From assembly GCA_947179155.2 (NCBI GenBank), contig OX359266.1, forward strand, positions 449,001 to 513,000: a stretch of DNA of 64,000 bases. The letters run 5' to 3'. The position numbers and the translations under genes are program-made. Origin of the DNA: Hedera helix (taxonomy: Eukaryota; Streptophyta; Magnoliopsida; Apiales; Araliaceae). Positions 1-10,632 of this stretch are shown here, piece by piece (the stretch's first letter is position 1; the number at the start of each line of letters is the position of its first letter). The notes under the pieces are model-generated. The model ran no database searches. It was not told the origin of the DNA and was given only the letters and a program-made list of their open reading frames with translations.

Positions 1-220
1 TGTTTTTAAAATTATTGAACCTAATAATTGTCACAGTAACATATGCACAGTAATTCACATTATTGAATCAATAATTGTCATTACACAGTAACGTATGCTT
101 TATTTTACATTATTGTTATCTCTATTATGATGTTATTTAAACAGTTGTATTTCATTAATTTATTGACTTGATATCTAAGAGCTAACTATACTGTATTTAT
201 AACAATTAGTCATAATAATT

Positions 221-482
221 GAATTGATAAAGTTATTTGTTTATAATATAAAGTTAGGTGATTATTAGGTGATATGAAATGAATGGTGTAAATTAAAGTG
301 TGAATTATTGTTGAATAATTGAATTGATTTGTTTATAATATAAAGTTAGGTGATTATTAGGTGATATGAAATGAATGGTGTAGATTAAAGTGTGAATTAT
401 TGTTGAATAATTAAATTGATTTGTTTATAATATAAAGTTAGGTGATTATTAGGTGATATGAAATGAATGGTGTAGATTAAAG
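221..482 (+). repeat. 92-bp tandem repeat upstream of the LTR TATA box
   Basis: Three head-to-tail copies are present: about 221-320 (with an 8-bp extra segment), 321-412, and a shortened copy 413-482. Copies differ by only a few bases. The block ends about 90 bp before the TATA box, the usual place for enhancer-type repeats in an LTR U3 region. That regulatory role is inferred from position only. Confidence 0.85.
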
Positions 483-570
483 ATAATATAATATTTGAAA
501 TGGATGGTGTAGATTAAAAGATGATCTTTAAATGAATGGTTTAGATTAAATGAATGATAAGATTTTTGGC

Positions 571-578
571 TATAAATA
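571..578 (+). promoter_or_regulatory. TATA box of the LTR promoter
   Basis: TATAAATA preceded by GGC and followed by a CT-rich stretch (600-665) typical of a plant transcript start. It sits between the U3-type tandem repeats and the region I take as R/U5. Confidence 0.6.
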
Positions 579-900
579 GAAGCCTTAACTTAAGGATTTT
601 TCATAAACTTCCTTACTTGTTCTTTCTTTCTCTCTCTAAATACTTCTTGTGAAAGTTCTCTCTAAGTGTGCTTAAGTCATCTTGAGTATTTGTGAAGATC
701 TATAAGTATACGTGTACTGTTCAAGTTAATCAACCTCATTTAAATCAATATCCAGTCACGTGTTGAGGTAAGGGATACCATCTTTTTCATCTTCCATTAT
801 TCAAACATACTATGGTAAGGGATTATCATTATTTGATTCTCGATAATAATATTGTTTATTCCTTACTCATAAGACGTGCCTTTTATTTCCATGTATTAAA

Positions 901-1094
901 TTGTGGGAATAACCTTACGGAGCGGATTGCCGCCTGTTGGTGAATAACCTTTCGTATTCATTCATTATTAATCTCTGAGAATAACCTTACGGAGCGGATT
1001 GCCGCCTGTTTGGTGAATAACTCTTTGTACTCAAATTCTATTAAATTGTGGGAATAACCTTACGGAGCGGATTGCCGCCTGTTGGTGAATAACC
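901..1094 (+). repeat. Three copies of a ~48-bp repeat with a GCGG-ATTG-CCGC hairpin
   Basis: Copies at about 901-950, 976-1022 and 1045-1094 share ACGGAGCGGATTGCCGCCTG. The core GCGGATTGCC GC folds as a 4-bp GC stem with a four-base loop. Copies lie downstream of the TATA box and so should be part of the LTR transcript. Confidence 0.8.
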
Positions 1095-2442
1095 CTTTGT
1101 ATTAATTTCCTTCACCTTTTGTTAATCAAACCTGCTACGGTAAGGGATATTATTTTCTTTCATACTCCTAAATCGAAATTTATTATGGAACTATTGCTTC
1201 TATAATTCCTGAAAATATTATATGTTCCATAATAGTTGAACTTCATTATTTCAACTGAACCTTCCTATTTACGTGAACCTTTCTATTGAATTGTAACCGT
1301 TATTCTGAACTGTGGATCTTGAATATCATTTTTAAATTTCACTCCACATCATGTTGACAATTTGGACATTATTTGAATCTGTACAAAGTAAACTTCCGAT
1401 ACTTATTGTTATCCTATTTCTTCTGTTCATCATTTATATCATTCTAATCATCCAAAAATCAAGCTGTTGTGAATATCTGTGGCCGGGGGCACAGATGTGA
1501 TATATTTGTTGAACAGATGATAGGTTAAAGGCGATATAATAGGTTAAAGGCGATACATCTGTTCGGTGTCTTTTATGGCACGTGGTGAATGTTCTCTTTG
1601 GCCCGTAGTGCAAAGATGAACTGTTGTTTGGTATGATTATGACCAAAGGCTGAATCTGGTATAATCATGATCGTTGGTGCTATATTGAATATCTTTGGCC
1701 CGTAGTACAAAGATGAACTGTTGATGTGCATGATTATGATCAGGAACTGTGAATTTGTATTATCTTGACTAATGATATTTCAGATGATAAAAGTTGATGA
1801 TGTTTTTCCTAAAAAGAGAACCGAGTGGACATTATAGTCTGCATTATTCTTCTAATAGATTACTCATTCCGCTGCTATTATTGATCTGAACGTTGTTTAA
1901 GAATTTAACTGCAGTTTTTGATATAAACCTTGTAGTCTATTGTATTCTATCAAGAACTCAACTGTTGAAGACTAATGATAATTTATTCGTCATTATCTTA
2001 GTCATGATATTCTTTACTGGGCTATTTGAGCTCACCCTTTCTTTTGTTCCATTGTTTTTCAACAGGAGATGAAAACATAACAGGGTCTAGCCGGGGAATG
2101 GAGTGAGGGTCCAAGGAATAGTTATCATAGTCTTCACGTTTTGTAAAATAGTGTGGCAATAATAGTGAAGACTTAGTTGTGTATTATTATACACTGTATT
2201 GTTGTACGTTGTGCTTTGTTGTAATAATTTTGTTGTAGTATTTTGACGACTCAAGTTTGGGCTGTGTGGGCCCAGATTTGGGGGCGTCACACATAGCCTC
2301 TAAAAATTGGTTGAATAGCCAAACAAACGAATCCGAGATCTCATCACTTAAGAATGCACAAGCAAATATTATGGTTTGACCATGTTTGTTAACTCCCATC
2401 AGTGGTGCAAAAATCAGCCCATAACAATTGGCGTTGTATGTC

Positions 2443-4053
2443 TGATAGAGTTAAATTATACGATATTTTTATTCCCTAATACTTAGTTTTTATATTTATT
2501 ATGTGCTTAAATATTTAATTATTTAGCTTATTTTGGTTTTAATAGGTTTTATAGGATTTTAGTTAATTTATGTTAATTTAGATAATTTTATAGTATTTTT
2601 ATATTTATTTTTATTTATGTGTTTTTATTTATTTTTAGTGTTTTAGGTGTTTTATTTATTATTATGTGTTTTTAGGATTTTTAGTATTTTTATATTATTT
2701 TTAATTATTTTATATTTATTTTTGTAGGAAAAATAAAGCTGGGGGGCAATTCTGTAAAATCTGCAAAGTTTAGTGGCATAATGGTAATTTTCGATAGCAG
2801 ACCGCGCATTGCGCGCGTATAGGAAATCAGCACCGGAATTGAAACGACGCCGTTTGGACCATCAGTTAAAGGTGTCCGCGCATTGCGCGGAAGGCTTCAG
2901 CGCGCAGGATAAGAAACGACGTCGTTTAATGGAAGGTTACGGAAAAAAATAAAATCCGCGCAATGCGCGCGGAAGGCGGCTGCCAGCTGTCAACGCGTGG
3001 TCGGCTGGCGGTGGCTGACTTGGTCAAAGCAGCATTTGGCAACGCGAAAATGCTGGGAAATCAGATTTTTCGGATTTTTTGCTACTTTTTGATTCCAAAT
3101 TGGATTTTAATTCCAACTAGGGTTAGAAAAATAATTATTTTCTTTTTCTTTTATTTTTAATTATAAATCCTACTAGGGTTAGGAGGATTTTGGAGCCTAT
3201 AAATAGAGGGCTTGAGACACAATGTAACAAACAACTCTCATTAGAATAAAAATTCTCTATTCTATTCTTTAGTGTTCTTTATATTTATGAGTAGTTAATT
3301 TATTTTTCTTGGTTTAAGTGATTGAAGCCATCAAGATTTATACACTGTGAGATCTAATTTATTTTAATTGTTCAATTTATATTTTTATTATTGAATATTC
3401 TTCTATGCTCAATTTTATGATTAGTTTGTTTAATTGCTAGGAGCGCTACTAGTTTATTATTCATATTAATCTACTGCTATTTGTGAAGCAACTAAGTTTA
3501 ATAATTGTTTTGCAGATCAAAAGATTATTTTATCTTAGGAAGAATATTCATCTAAATTAAATACAAACACGTGGCTTGTGTTGTTTAGTTCAACGATCTC
3601 TCTAATTCTTTATGCTGCTATTAAATTAAATCTTTAGCACGTGCCGGAGGTTGTTTAATAGTAAGGGTATTTAGACCACATGACTCTACTTATCTAAAAT
3701 TAAGGAGGGAGGAGAAAAATTACTCCACCTGCGAGCAGTTCTTTCTACGGTGAATCTTCAAGATATAAATTGATTTATTTTTGCATCAATGATCAGTTGT
3801 AAATTCTTGATGGTGGATATTAACTTAAACCAAGGCTTTTTCTTCTCATTTATTTCATTAAATTATTTCTTGCATATTTATTTTAATTAATTTTATTTAA
3901 ATTATTTCTTTTAATTAAACCCCCCCCAATTTTTATTTGTGAAAACATAAAATTAAATAATCAGTCTCTGTGGGATCGACTCTTACTTACACTACTACAT
4001 TAATATTTTTCCAAAGTAAGATTTTATTTTTGGGTGCTTGCGACATCACACCA
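2443..4053 (+). mobile_element. Solo LTR, 1611 bp, TSD ATGTC, inserted in the FAR1-like gene
   Basis: Starts TGATAGAG and ends CATCACACCA, with perfect 5-bp direct repeats ATGTC at 2438-2442 and 4054-4058. Removing the LTR and one repeat makes the FAR1-like frame continuous across the site, which proves both ends. It contains a TATAAATAG box at about 3199-3207, a CT-rich start region, and a U5-like part with GTGGGATCGAC. A copy of the same family lies in the opposite orientation at 57102-58442. The PPT beside a third fragment (52167 onward) resembles Tat/Athila-lineage elements. No internal sequence remains, so it arose by LTR-LTR recombination. Confidence 0.92.
2803..2972. repeat. Alternating GC-rich palindromes in the solo LTR
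   Basis: In order: CGCGCATTGCGCGCG (2803-2817), AAACGACGCCGTTT (2842-2855), CCGCGCATTGCGCGG (2876-2890), AAACGACGTCGTTT (2914-2927, a perfect palindrome) and CCGCGCAATGCGCGCGG (2956-2972). They stand out in AT-rich DNA and lie about 230 bp upstream of the LTR TATA box. Confidence 0.9.
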
Positions 4054-4934
4054 ATGTCGTATCAAAGATGACTACATCACCATAAAAACTATATGCCCTT
4101 CTAGAGGTAGCATCAGTCCAAAAATAATGTGCTATCCTCTATTCACTATCAACCTTAATTTCATAAGTGAATAATTGATTCTTGCCCTTTTCTAACTTGA
4201 AAAACTCACTCAACATTTCTCCGTCATGCCCTTTCAACTCATTACGTCTATCTCTTTCATAATTATATAAATCTTTTTGTGTACACCCAATATTCTCAAA
4301 CCCCCCAGCCTGTACTCCAAGGAAATTGAATTGTTGATGTGAGGATATATTTATCATGGCAAGTTGTTGACTCAAACACTTTTGAGAACTTAAAACCCTT
4401 CGGTGAGATCTCAATAAATGTTTCTTTGATGGAGTTGTCAAAGGATGACTATGACCCTCAATAAATTGGGTGACTACATATGCTCCAGAATTTATTTTCA
4501 ACACAACTACCTTTGCTTTACAACTCTCTTTTATCGATCCCCGACGCCTTTTACTTTCAACATCCGCAATTGTTATTCCCTTATCTTGTTTAAAACAAAC
4601 ATACTCTTTCCTTTTTACTTCATCACTTCTTTCGATTTTCTTAGTAGCCCAACTTCGAATACTAAATCCCGCCTCTTTAGCATATGCATTGTAGAAATCC
4701 TTAACTTCATCTAGTGTTTGGAATTCTTTTCCAACAATAGGTTTGAGATGGTCGGTTACTTGTGGATTATAAATCAATAAATTTCTACCTTCATCACTTC
4801 CAACTTCTTCTATTAACTCAAAACTCTCCCCTTCAACTCTCCTATTCTCAAAACCCTGTACTTCATCCTCAAAATTATCATCCATCCCTACAGTTGAAAA
4901 AAAAACAGTTAGATGTACTCCAGTTAATTTTAAT

Positions 4935-4937
<3 letters not shown>

Positions 4938-4972
<35 letters not shown>
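4938..4972. repeat. (AT)n microsatellite
   Basis: Uninterrupted AT dinucleotide run, just upstream of the FAR1-like start codon in what would be its 5' leader intron. Confidence 0.95.
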
Positions 4973-4980
<8 letters not shown>

Positions 4981-5442
4981 AACAAAAAAAATATTAAATA
5001 TAATAGTGATACATACATCATCAATTATCATGCATTCATATATAGTTTAATAAACCACACAGTCCACACTCAATATATAGTTTAATAAACTAATGTTTAT
5101 TTACTATGCATGATTACATATTTAAATTTCTCTCACCAAAAAGTCCCACTTTCTCCCATTTGATCTTTGCCGACGACATAATTTTAGTCTCTTAAAGCCT
5201 CATCCAATCAAGAAACAACACCTTCTAATTCTAACAAATGAACCCAAGGGGCACAATCCCAACTGCTAATCTAGTTTAAATGTAATAACTCATCCACAAA
5301 ATTACAAAAGAATATTTAATTTGGAGAAGATTAAACTACCTTGATAGAGAAACTTCAAAAAAAATTATACCACTAAATAAACCCTAAATTTCTTAGGCTA
5401 CAAAGAAAAATTAAAAAATTAATACAGTTATGGAGCTTTACC

Positions 5443-5632
5443 TTCGTAGAGATTGAGAGAGAACGTTCTTAGGCTTCGATTTGGCCGGATTTTAGATAGA
5501 AATCGCTGGAGTTTGGTATTTTTAGACAGAAATCCTCTTTGGTTCAGCTATGAGAGAGAGAGAGGGGCTGCAAATATGCTATTCGTTTGGTATTTTTTTT
5601 TTGTTGGATGTTTTTTTTTATATATATATATA
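5443..5632 (-). promoter_or_regulatory. Likely promoter and 5' leader exon of the FAR1-like pseudogene
   Basis: On the minus strand a TATATATATATAAAA box (about 5619-5632) is followed by a CT-rich leader (5550-5570) and a good splice donor (ACGAAG/GTAAAG, boundary at 5442/5443). A matching acceptor (CTGTAG) lies at about 4889-4894, just before the ATG. This is the usual 5'-UTR-intron layout of plant FAR1-related genes. Transcript ends are inferred. Confidence 0.45.
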
Positions 5633-5714
5633 GAGGACCCGAGTCCGTTTCAATCAACCCGCGACTACTTTTTTCTCAAATACATGGCTAACGTCACTCA
5701 TTAGATATGTTATT

Positions 5715-5814
5715 TTTGGAATAAAATATATGTATACACCTTTATCAAAAACTGCGTGCATGCATTTGGAATAAAATATATGCATACACCTTTATCGAAA
5801 ACTGCGTGCATGCA
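5715..5814. repeat. 50-bp direct tandem duplication
   Basis: Two copies, 5715-5764 and 5765-5814, differ at two positions. Each ends in the palindromic GCGTGCATGCAT. Confidence 0.9.
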
Positions 5815-5829
5815 TTAGTATTTAGTCCG

Positions 5830-6654
5830 TTCATTTGGTCCGTCAAACGTTTGGTTAGTAACGATTTTGATTAATATTTTATAATTATAATTTTTTTTTC
5901 GACTATTTAAATAATGAAAAAAGTAAATAATTAAACTAATAATAAAAGGAATTTAAAAATTCAAATCATAACTATTACTCACTATTAATCTATTAATGCA
6001 TTTATAAAAAAATTCACAAATTTGGTATACATATATGATATGATCTAGTAAATTTTTTTTATATAAACAACTAAAAAATTAATAACACTTGGACAATTTA
6101 TTCATTCATTGATGCACTTTCTATTACTAGGTTAATTTGGTGCCATTTTCAGTAGTAATGGTTGTCAACCAAATTTACAGTTTGATTTTTTTGATTTATT
6201 GAATTTTTCATTGATTATAGTTTTTTACGGTTTGGTTTTTCAATTTTTTTTTGTTTTTTTTTTCTATTTTCACTCACCCCTAATGAGTGGTGTTTATTTC
6301 AATTTTTTGGTCCAAAAGGTAGACGTTGAGTATAAGATCATCTCCAGCTGGTGGATTATTCCATGAACTATAATATAAAAAGATTAAAATAATCAATAAT
6401 TTATAGTTCCTTCAATTATCCTTTCACCCTCTCATTTAAATATATTTAAAATTATAATCCACTAAATTCTTGTTTTTTGATATAGTCTATTTGTTTCGCC
6501 GAAAAAACTCACAGACTAAATTTAGTCTAACTGCTAGAGTGAATATAGTCTAGAATTGTTGTTTCTCCGGCCTACTAAAAATGCCCCAAGTAACTTAATG
6601 TATAAAAAAACTGAAAGTTAGAATTACATATGTCTCTCTCTATATATATACATG
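5830..6654. other. AT-rich spacer, no gene seen
   Basis: Low-complexity AT-rich sequence with many T- and A-runs. Short open frames here show no recognisable protein features. Confidence 0.6.
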
Positions 6655-6903
6655 TGTGTGTGTGTGTGTATGGACGGTTCAAAAACATATCTCTTAAATA
6701 ACACACTTTCTTAAGTAGCATACTTTTATCAAAACGACGTAGTTTTGAAAATTCTTTGATGGCATTTTCATAAATAAAAAGAAAATAAGTGGGGCTGCAG
6801 AATGTCACATCTTCTTTTAATATTATTTTTTTTAAAAAAAATATTCAAAATAACGTCGTTTTGATAAAAGTATGATATTTAAGAAGTATACTTTATATCT
6901 GTC

Positions 6904-6974
<71 letters not shown>
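6655..6974. mobile_element. MITE-like imperfect fold-back with flanking microsatellites
   Basis: A (TG)n run (6655-6669) precedes an imperfect inverted repeat: the left arm from GGACGGTTC (6672 to about 6752) pairs with the right arm 6842-6905 (ending GTCC). Both arms contain ACTTTTATCAAAACGACG. A (AT)n run of about 66 bp (6908-6974) follows. The structure suits a short non-autonomous DNA transposon. I could not fix a target-site duplication because both flanks are simple repeats. Confidence 0.55.
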
Positions 6975-6977
<3 letters not shown>

Positions 6978-7257
6978 CATTTAACAAAAAAATATCTAAT
7001 ATATACAATAACTCAAAGTCTTATTTGTCAAAAAAATTATTCAAATAAAATGTCTTATTAGTAATATATACCCAATACCCTTGCCATCATTATTAAATTA
7101 AATCCTCAACACATTAATACTTATATATAAATACACGTCCAAGATGATGTCAGATGACATCATCAGATCAAATCAATTTAAAAAATTGTTTATTCAATTT
7201 GAAAAATCGGTGAGCTAATTTATTTTAATTGATGAGTTAATTCAAAAAGAAATTTCA

Positions 7258-7465
7258 ACAACCGTGAAATCAAAGAAATCAACCCTACACCTTCCTCTTC
7301 CATTCAATCCACTTCTTCCTCAATTTTGTATTTATTGAACATGTAACATGTATGTACAGCTGATAATAAAAACATTTGATATTCAACAAATGTGAAATCA
7401 AATGAATCAATCATACACCTTCCTCTTCCATTCAATCCCTTTCTTTCTCAATTTTTTATTCATTA
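7258..7465. repeat. Diverged ~80-bp direct duplication
   Basis: Segments 7258-7340 and 7384-7465 share ACCTTCCTCTTCCATTCAAT and flanking similarity, offset by about 124 bp. Open frames overlapping them on both strands look unlike any family I know, so I do not call a gene. Confidence 0.7.
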
Positions 7466-8095
7466 TCGATATCGGACTATTTATACCCAATAAGCCAACA
7501 CAAATTTTACAAACAATAATTGCAAAAAATAAAGACAAAATAAGCTCCAAGCATGAAGACAAATCAAAAAGAGAAGAAAACGAGGTTTTCATCACCATAG
7601 AAGAAGCCATTGAAGTAACCACGAAAAAAATCTTTGAAGTCACCGATATAATTCTCACAATCTCTTCTTTCAAAATAAACTCTGATTACTACTTCTTTTT
7701 TTGGTATATGTATGTCAGTATGATCAGATTTTCCGAAGAAAGAGAAATTGGTGATTCTTTGTTGATTCAATGGAAATGGAAATGGAAAAGAAGATAATTG
7801 AATTGAAGTAAAACTAAAAGGATAATTTCTCTTTTTCCCAACAAAAAAAAAACACTCACAAATAATTATCCCAAAAACTTATTACAATTAGACTTTATAA
7901 ATTAGACACTTTTTGTGAGTACTATTACAATTAATTTAGGAGTGACGAGTGTCAGTACAAAAAATAAAAAATTCATACTATTAATCATCGAAGTCCACTC
8001 TTACACTTTTTTATAGTTCAAACAAAATTTAAATAGAGGGATGTTGAAAAATAATAGTAACTAGTAAGTTAAAATTTCACTGCTTCAGAAATTTA

Positions 8096-8323
8096 TACTC
8101 CCTCTCTCTTTTTATTTGTCTTTTCAAAAATAAATATTTATTTATTATTTATATATTTTTAAAATATATTAAATATTTTATTTTTTATAATTAAAAATTA
8201 ATTTATTTCTCTCTTATTTTTTAATTAAATTTTAAAAATTAATATTAAAATTTTATACTTAATTTAATAAATATTAATTATATTTTTTAAAAATATAAAT
8301 TAAATTAAGATTGAGGGAGTACT
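8096..8323. mobile_element. Stowaway-like MITE, ~228 bp
   Basis: Terminal inverted repeats TACTCCCTC ... GAGGGAGTA flank a highly AT-rich core, with TA at both ends. This is the classic form of plant Tc1/mariner-type (Stowaway) MITEs. It lies immediately upstream of the MBD leader and is followed by a short (AT)n run. Confidence 0.8.
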
Positions 8324-9224
8324 ATATATATATATATATATATTCTCCGTATACCGTGCCAGAGACGAATGTTTCATTTTCTGTCATATCTCTCTCTCTC
8401 TTCCCCTCCCAGTCTCCCATTGTTTCTTTTCTTTATCCTCCGGAGGAAAAGAAGCCATTGCTCTATGTTTACTTGTTTACTTGTTTAGCATCTGAATCTC
8501 TTGGCTTTCCGCCGTTGATTTATGAGGTACTGATCGTCATCGGCTCAGATCTCGATTGGCTTATCCTCATTTTTGTACATTCTCTCTCATACGTTTTAAA
8601 TACATATTTTAGTTATTTGTAAATTTTTGTGGATTTATCCATCTGTGTTTTCTTTGTGTGGGTTGTTTGGTGATGATTTTCCTGGTCGTTTATCTCGTGG
8701 AGGTGGATTATATGCACGTATATCTGTATATTTACACAAATGTATCTAAGCATCTATGTATACCTTTTCTGGGTTTTTTTGTTTAGTTTGATAATTATGT
8801 GAATAGACACTTTTAGGGTTTGTAGGGTCAATGTAGTAATTTTTAATTTTGATTTCTGATTGTATAAATGGGTTTCGTTTTGCAGGTTACAGCTTGAATT
8901 TGATTACTTTTTAGCTAATAAAGATCATAGATAAACATCAATTTAGCATTCTCTATTTATGTTATTGTTTCTCTAAATTTATTAGTATTTATTACTTGTG
9001 TAGACTGATCTTTTCCTGTGTGTGTGTATCCATTACCTTTGCACCGTGTATGTATATCTATTTATGTATGTAGGTATGATTCCACTGTAAATTTCTTAGG
9101 AAGTCCATAATTCGTGGTCTAGTTTTTTCATTTTCGTTATAGGTTTTGTTACTAGCTTTCAACAAGGACCCTATTAGACAGATTAGGAAAAAGGTAGATA
9201 ATTTTAAAGGATGGATATGAAAAG

Positions 9225-9301
9225 ATATACTTGGCAAAAAAGAATGAAACCAAATAATTTAGTGTTTATTATTTGGTTTCATTCTTTTTTGCCAAGTATA
9301 T
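9225..9301. repeat. Perfect 34-bp inverted repeat with 9-nt loop
   Basis: Left arm 9225-9258 and right arm 9268-9301 are exact reverse complements; the loop is TTAGTGTTT. It would form a perfect hairpin in the leader intron of the MBD gene. Confidence 0.97.
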
Positions 9302-9364
9302 GGTGGAGAGTTGTGTGTTTTGGATAAAAAGAAGAATATGTATTCTAGTTTTTTTTTTTTGGGT

Positions 9365-9389
9365 GGGGGGGGGGGGGGGGGGGGGGGGG
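9365..9389 (+). repeat. Homopolymer run of 25 G
   Basis: A T-run, GGGT, then 25 consecutive G. Long G runs are rare in plant DNA. It may form G-quadruplexes or be a sequencing artefact. Confidence 0.9.
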
Positions 9390-10632
9390 AGTATTTATGC
9401 CTACTCTGTTTCAAGCCCTTCACATGCTTCTTCTGTACACCCCCTTCCTCTCGCCCTTCTTCTTCTTCCATGTGTGACTTTGTTTTTATTGCAGTAGCTG
9501 TAAACAGATAAAATTATTTAGGGTTTTGTTTCAATATTTGAGATTAGTAATATTATGCGCTTCTGTGAAGCATAGACAAAAGACATAGAATCAGAGATAT
9601 GACGCATCACGGACACGTGAAGACGATAAATTCTAAAAGTTTAGTAAATGGACAATCAAGGATCTATCATATAATTATATTTTTCAAAACAGATAGTGAA
9701 AAATTCATATAAAATAGTTTTCTAATAAATTTAATACATCATATGAATAAAATGCTAAAATTTTACAATACGAATTCTCATAATCATTAATCATCTTGTC
9801 ATGTAAATAGCAAAGAATTATTGTAAATACAAGTGTAGGCCTTCACCATTACTCTCACCCCTTGGGGTTTCTTTACATAAGAAGTATATATGATAATGTA
9901 ATATAAAATGTACTCAACTACTCGTTGACTGATGATATAAGTATAAAAAAAATTTGTCTACCGAAGGATGTTGTAAGAACAAAATTAAAATGAAAAAAGT
10001 CAATACAAAGACTATTTTAACCTCCAAAGTGTACTTAAAATGGGGTCTACAAGTCTAATGAAAGGAAATATTCATTAGTGTACTTTAGTGGGGTCCGCTA
10101 TGGGGTAAAATTGATACTAATTTTTTACTCTCTCTAGCCTCTAAAATTTATATTCCCCCCTATCTTATTCAATTTTGGTAAACCAATTTTATTTTATTTC
10201 ACCAAAACCATTATACTTCCTTCACAAACTAAAACAAAGTTATAACTCATGTTTATAAAAAGAAAATAAAAAAAAAAAGAAGCCAAAGTTATGAGATTTT
10301 CAATATGTGTTTGACACGTTTAAGTGAGTAATGAGTGTCATATGTTTTAGTCATTGTTGGGGACGTTCTTGGCTCAAAAGAACTTTTTATCAGAATTATT
10401 GAAAGTTGAAACGTGTAAAGAAATTCCGAGGCATGTCTGAGTGTCATGGAGTGCTTATTGGATAAATCTTGGTAACTGTATCAGCTCTGAAAACTTTTAG
10501 ATTTTGCCTTCTTGTCAGGATAGAAATGGCATCTTTCGATTTAATAAATCTTTCCATCCGTTTGATTCACAATTTTTAAAGGCGGCGCATGTTTTGATAT
10601 CTCATTACATCAGGTGATTGAGATCTGCTGAG

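Larger units (their letters stand above)
1..2291 (+). mobile_element. LTR of a Ty3/gypsy (Tekay-like) element, 5' part outside window
   Basis: The right end reads GGGGGCGTCACA, closely matching the reverse complement of the left ends of the Tekay-type LTRs at 26327 and 36957, so this is the 3' terminus of a related LTR in plus orientation. Inside are a repeat block (221-482), a TATA box (571-578) followed by a CT-rich leader, and three copies of a GC-rich hairpin repeat (about 901-1094). No gag-pol sequence is visible, so it is either a solo LTR or the 3' LTR of an element lying to the left. It ends directly against FAR1-like coding sequence; the five bases after it (CATAG, 2292-2296) should be the target duplication, but the partner is outside the window. 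Confidence 0.7.
2292..4885 (-). pseudogene. FAR1-related (FRS) transposase-derived gene, disrupted
   Basis: Reading leftwards from an ATG at 4885, the frame encodes an acidic N-terminus, then a FAR1 DNA-binding domain (about residues 55-150, with FYNAYAKEAGFSIR, a CF..C pair and the HSHPL motif of the WRKY-GCM1-type zinc finger). The frame meets a stop at 4139-4141. Just past it the MULE-transposase-like domain resumes in the same frame (FWTDA, SFYGDVVIFDTT). At 4058 the coding sequence is cut by a solo LTR (2443-4053), continues at 2442-2297 (YGLIFAP, GVNKHGQTIIFACAFLSDE, FLEAM) and is cut again at 2291 by another LTR. FAR1-like proteins are Mutator-transposase-derived transcription factors (FHY3/FAR1 act in phytochrome A signalling). 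The C-terminal half and SWIM zinc finger are not in the window. One stop plus two insertions make this a pseudogene. Confidence 0.9.
8340..10613 (+). promoter_or_regulatory. Probable 5' leader exon and long leader intron of the MBD gene
   Basis: A CT-rich stretch (8385-8450) typical of plant transcript starts is followed by a splice-donor-like site (TATGAG/GTACTG, 8526/8527). The coding exon is preceded by an acceptor (ATCAG at 10613), 19 bp before the ATG. I therefore infer a non-coding first exon and an intron of about 2.1 kb. The intron holds a 34-bp perfect hairpin (9225-9301) and a run of 25 G (9365-9389). Nothing else in it looks coding. The first-exon boundaries are guesses from sequence. 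Confidence 0.45.

Noticed and set aside
2803..2972. GC-rich repeated palindromes as a CRISPR-like array
   Set aside because: Plant nuclear DNA, irregular spacing, and spacers are ordinary LTR sequence; the palindromes alternate between two classes.
7402..7797. Open frame of 131 codons on the plus strand with overlapping minus-strand frames
   Set aside because: Low-complexity, AT-biased composition, partly inside a duplicated segment, and no recognisable motif; frames are open on both strands, typical of chance.
9259..9511. Open frames rich in Gly or Pro around 9.3-9.5 kb
   Set aside because: They are produced by the G homopolymer and lie in the inferred MBD leader intron.
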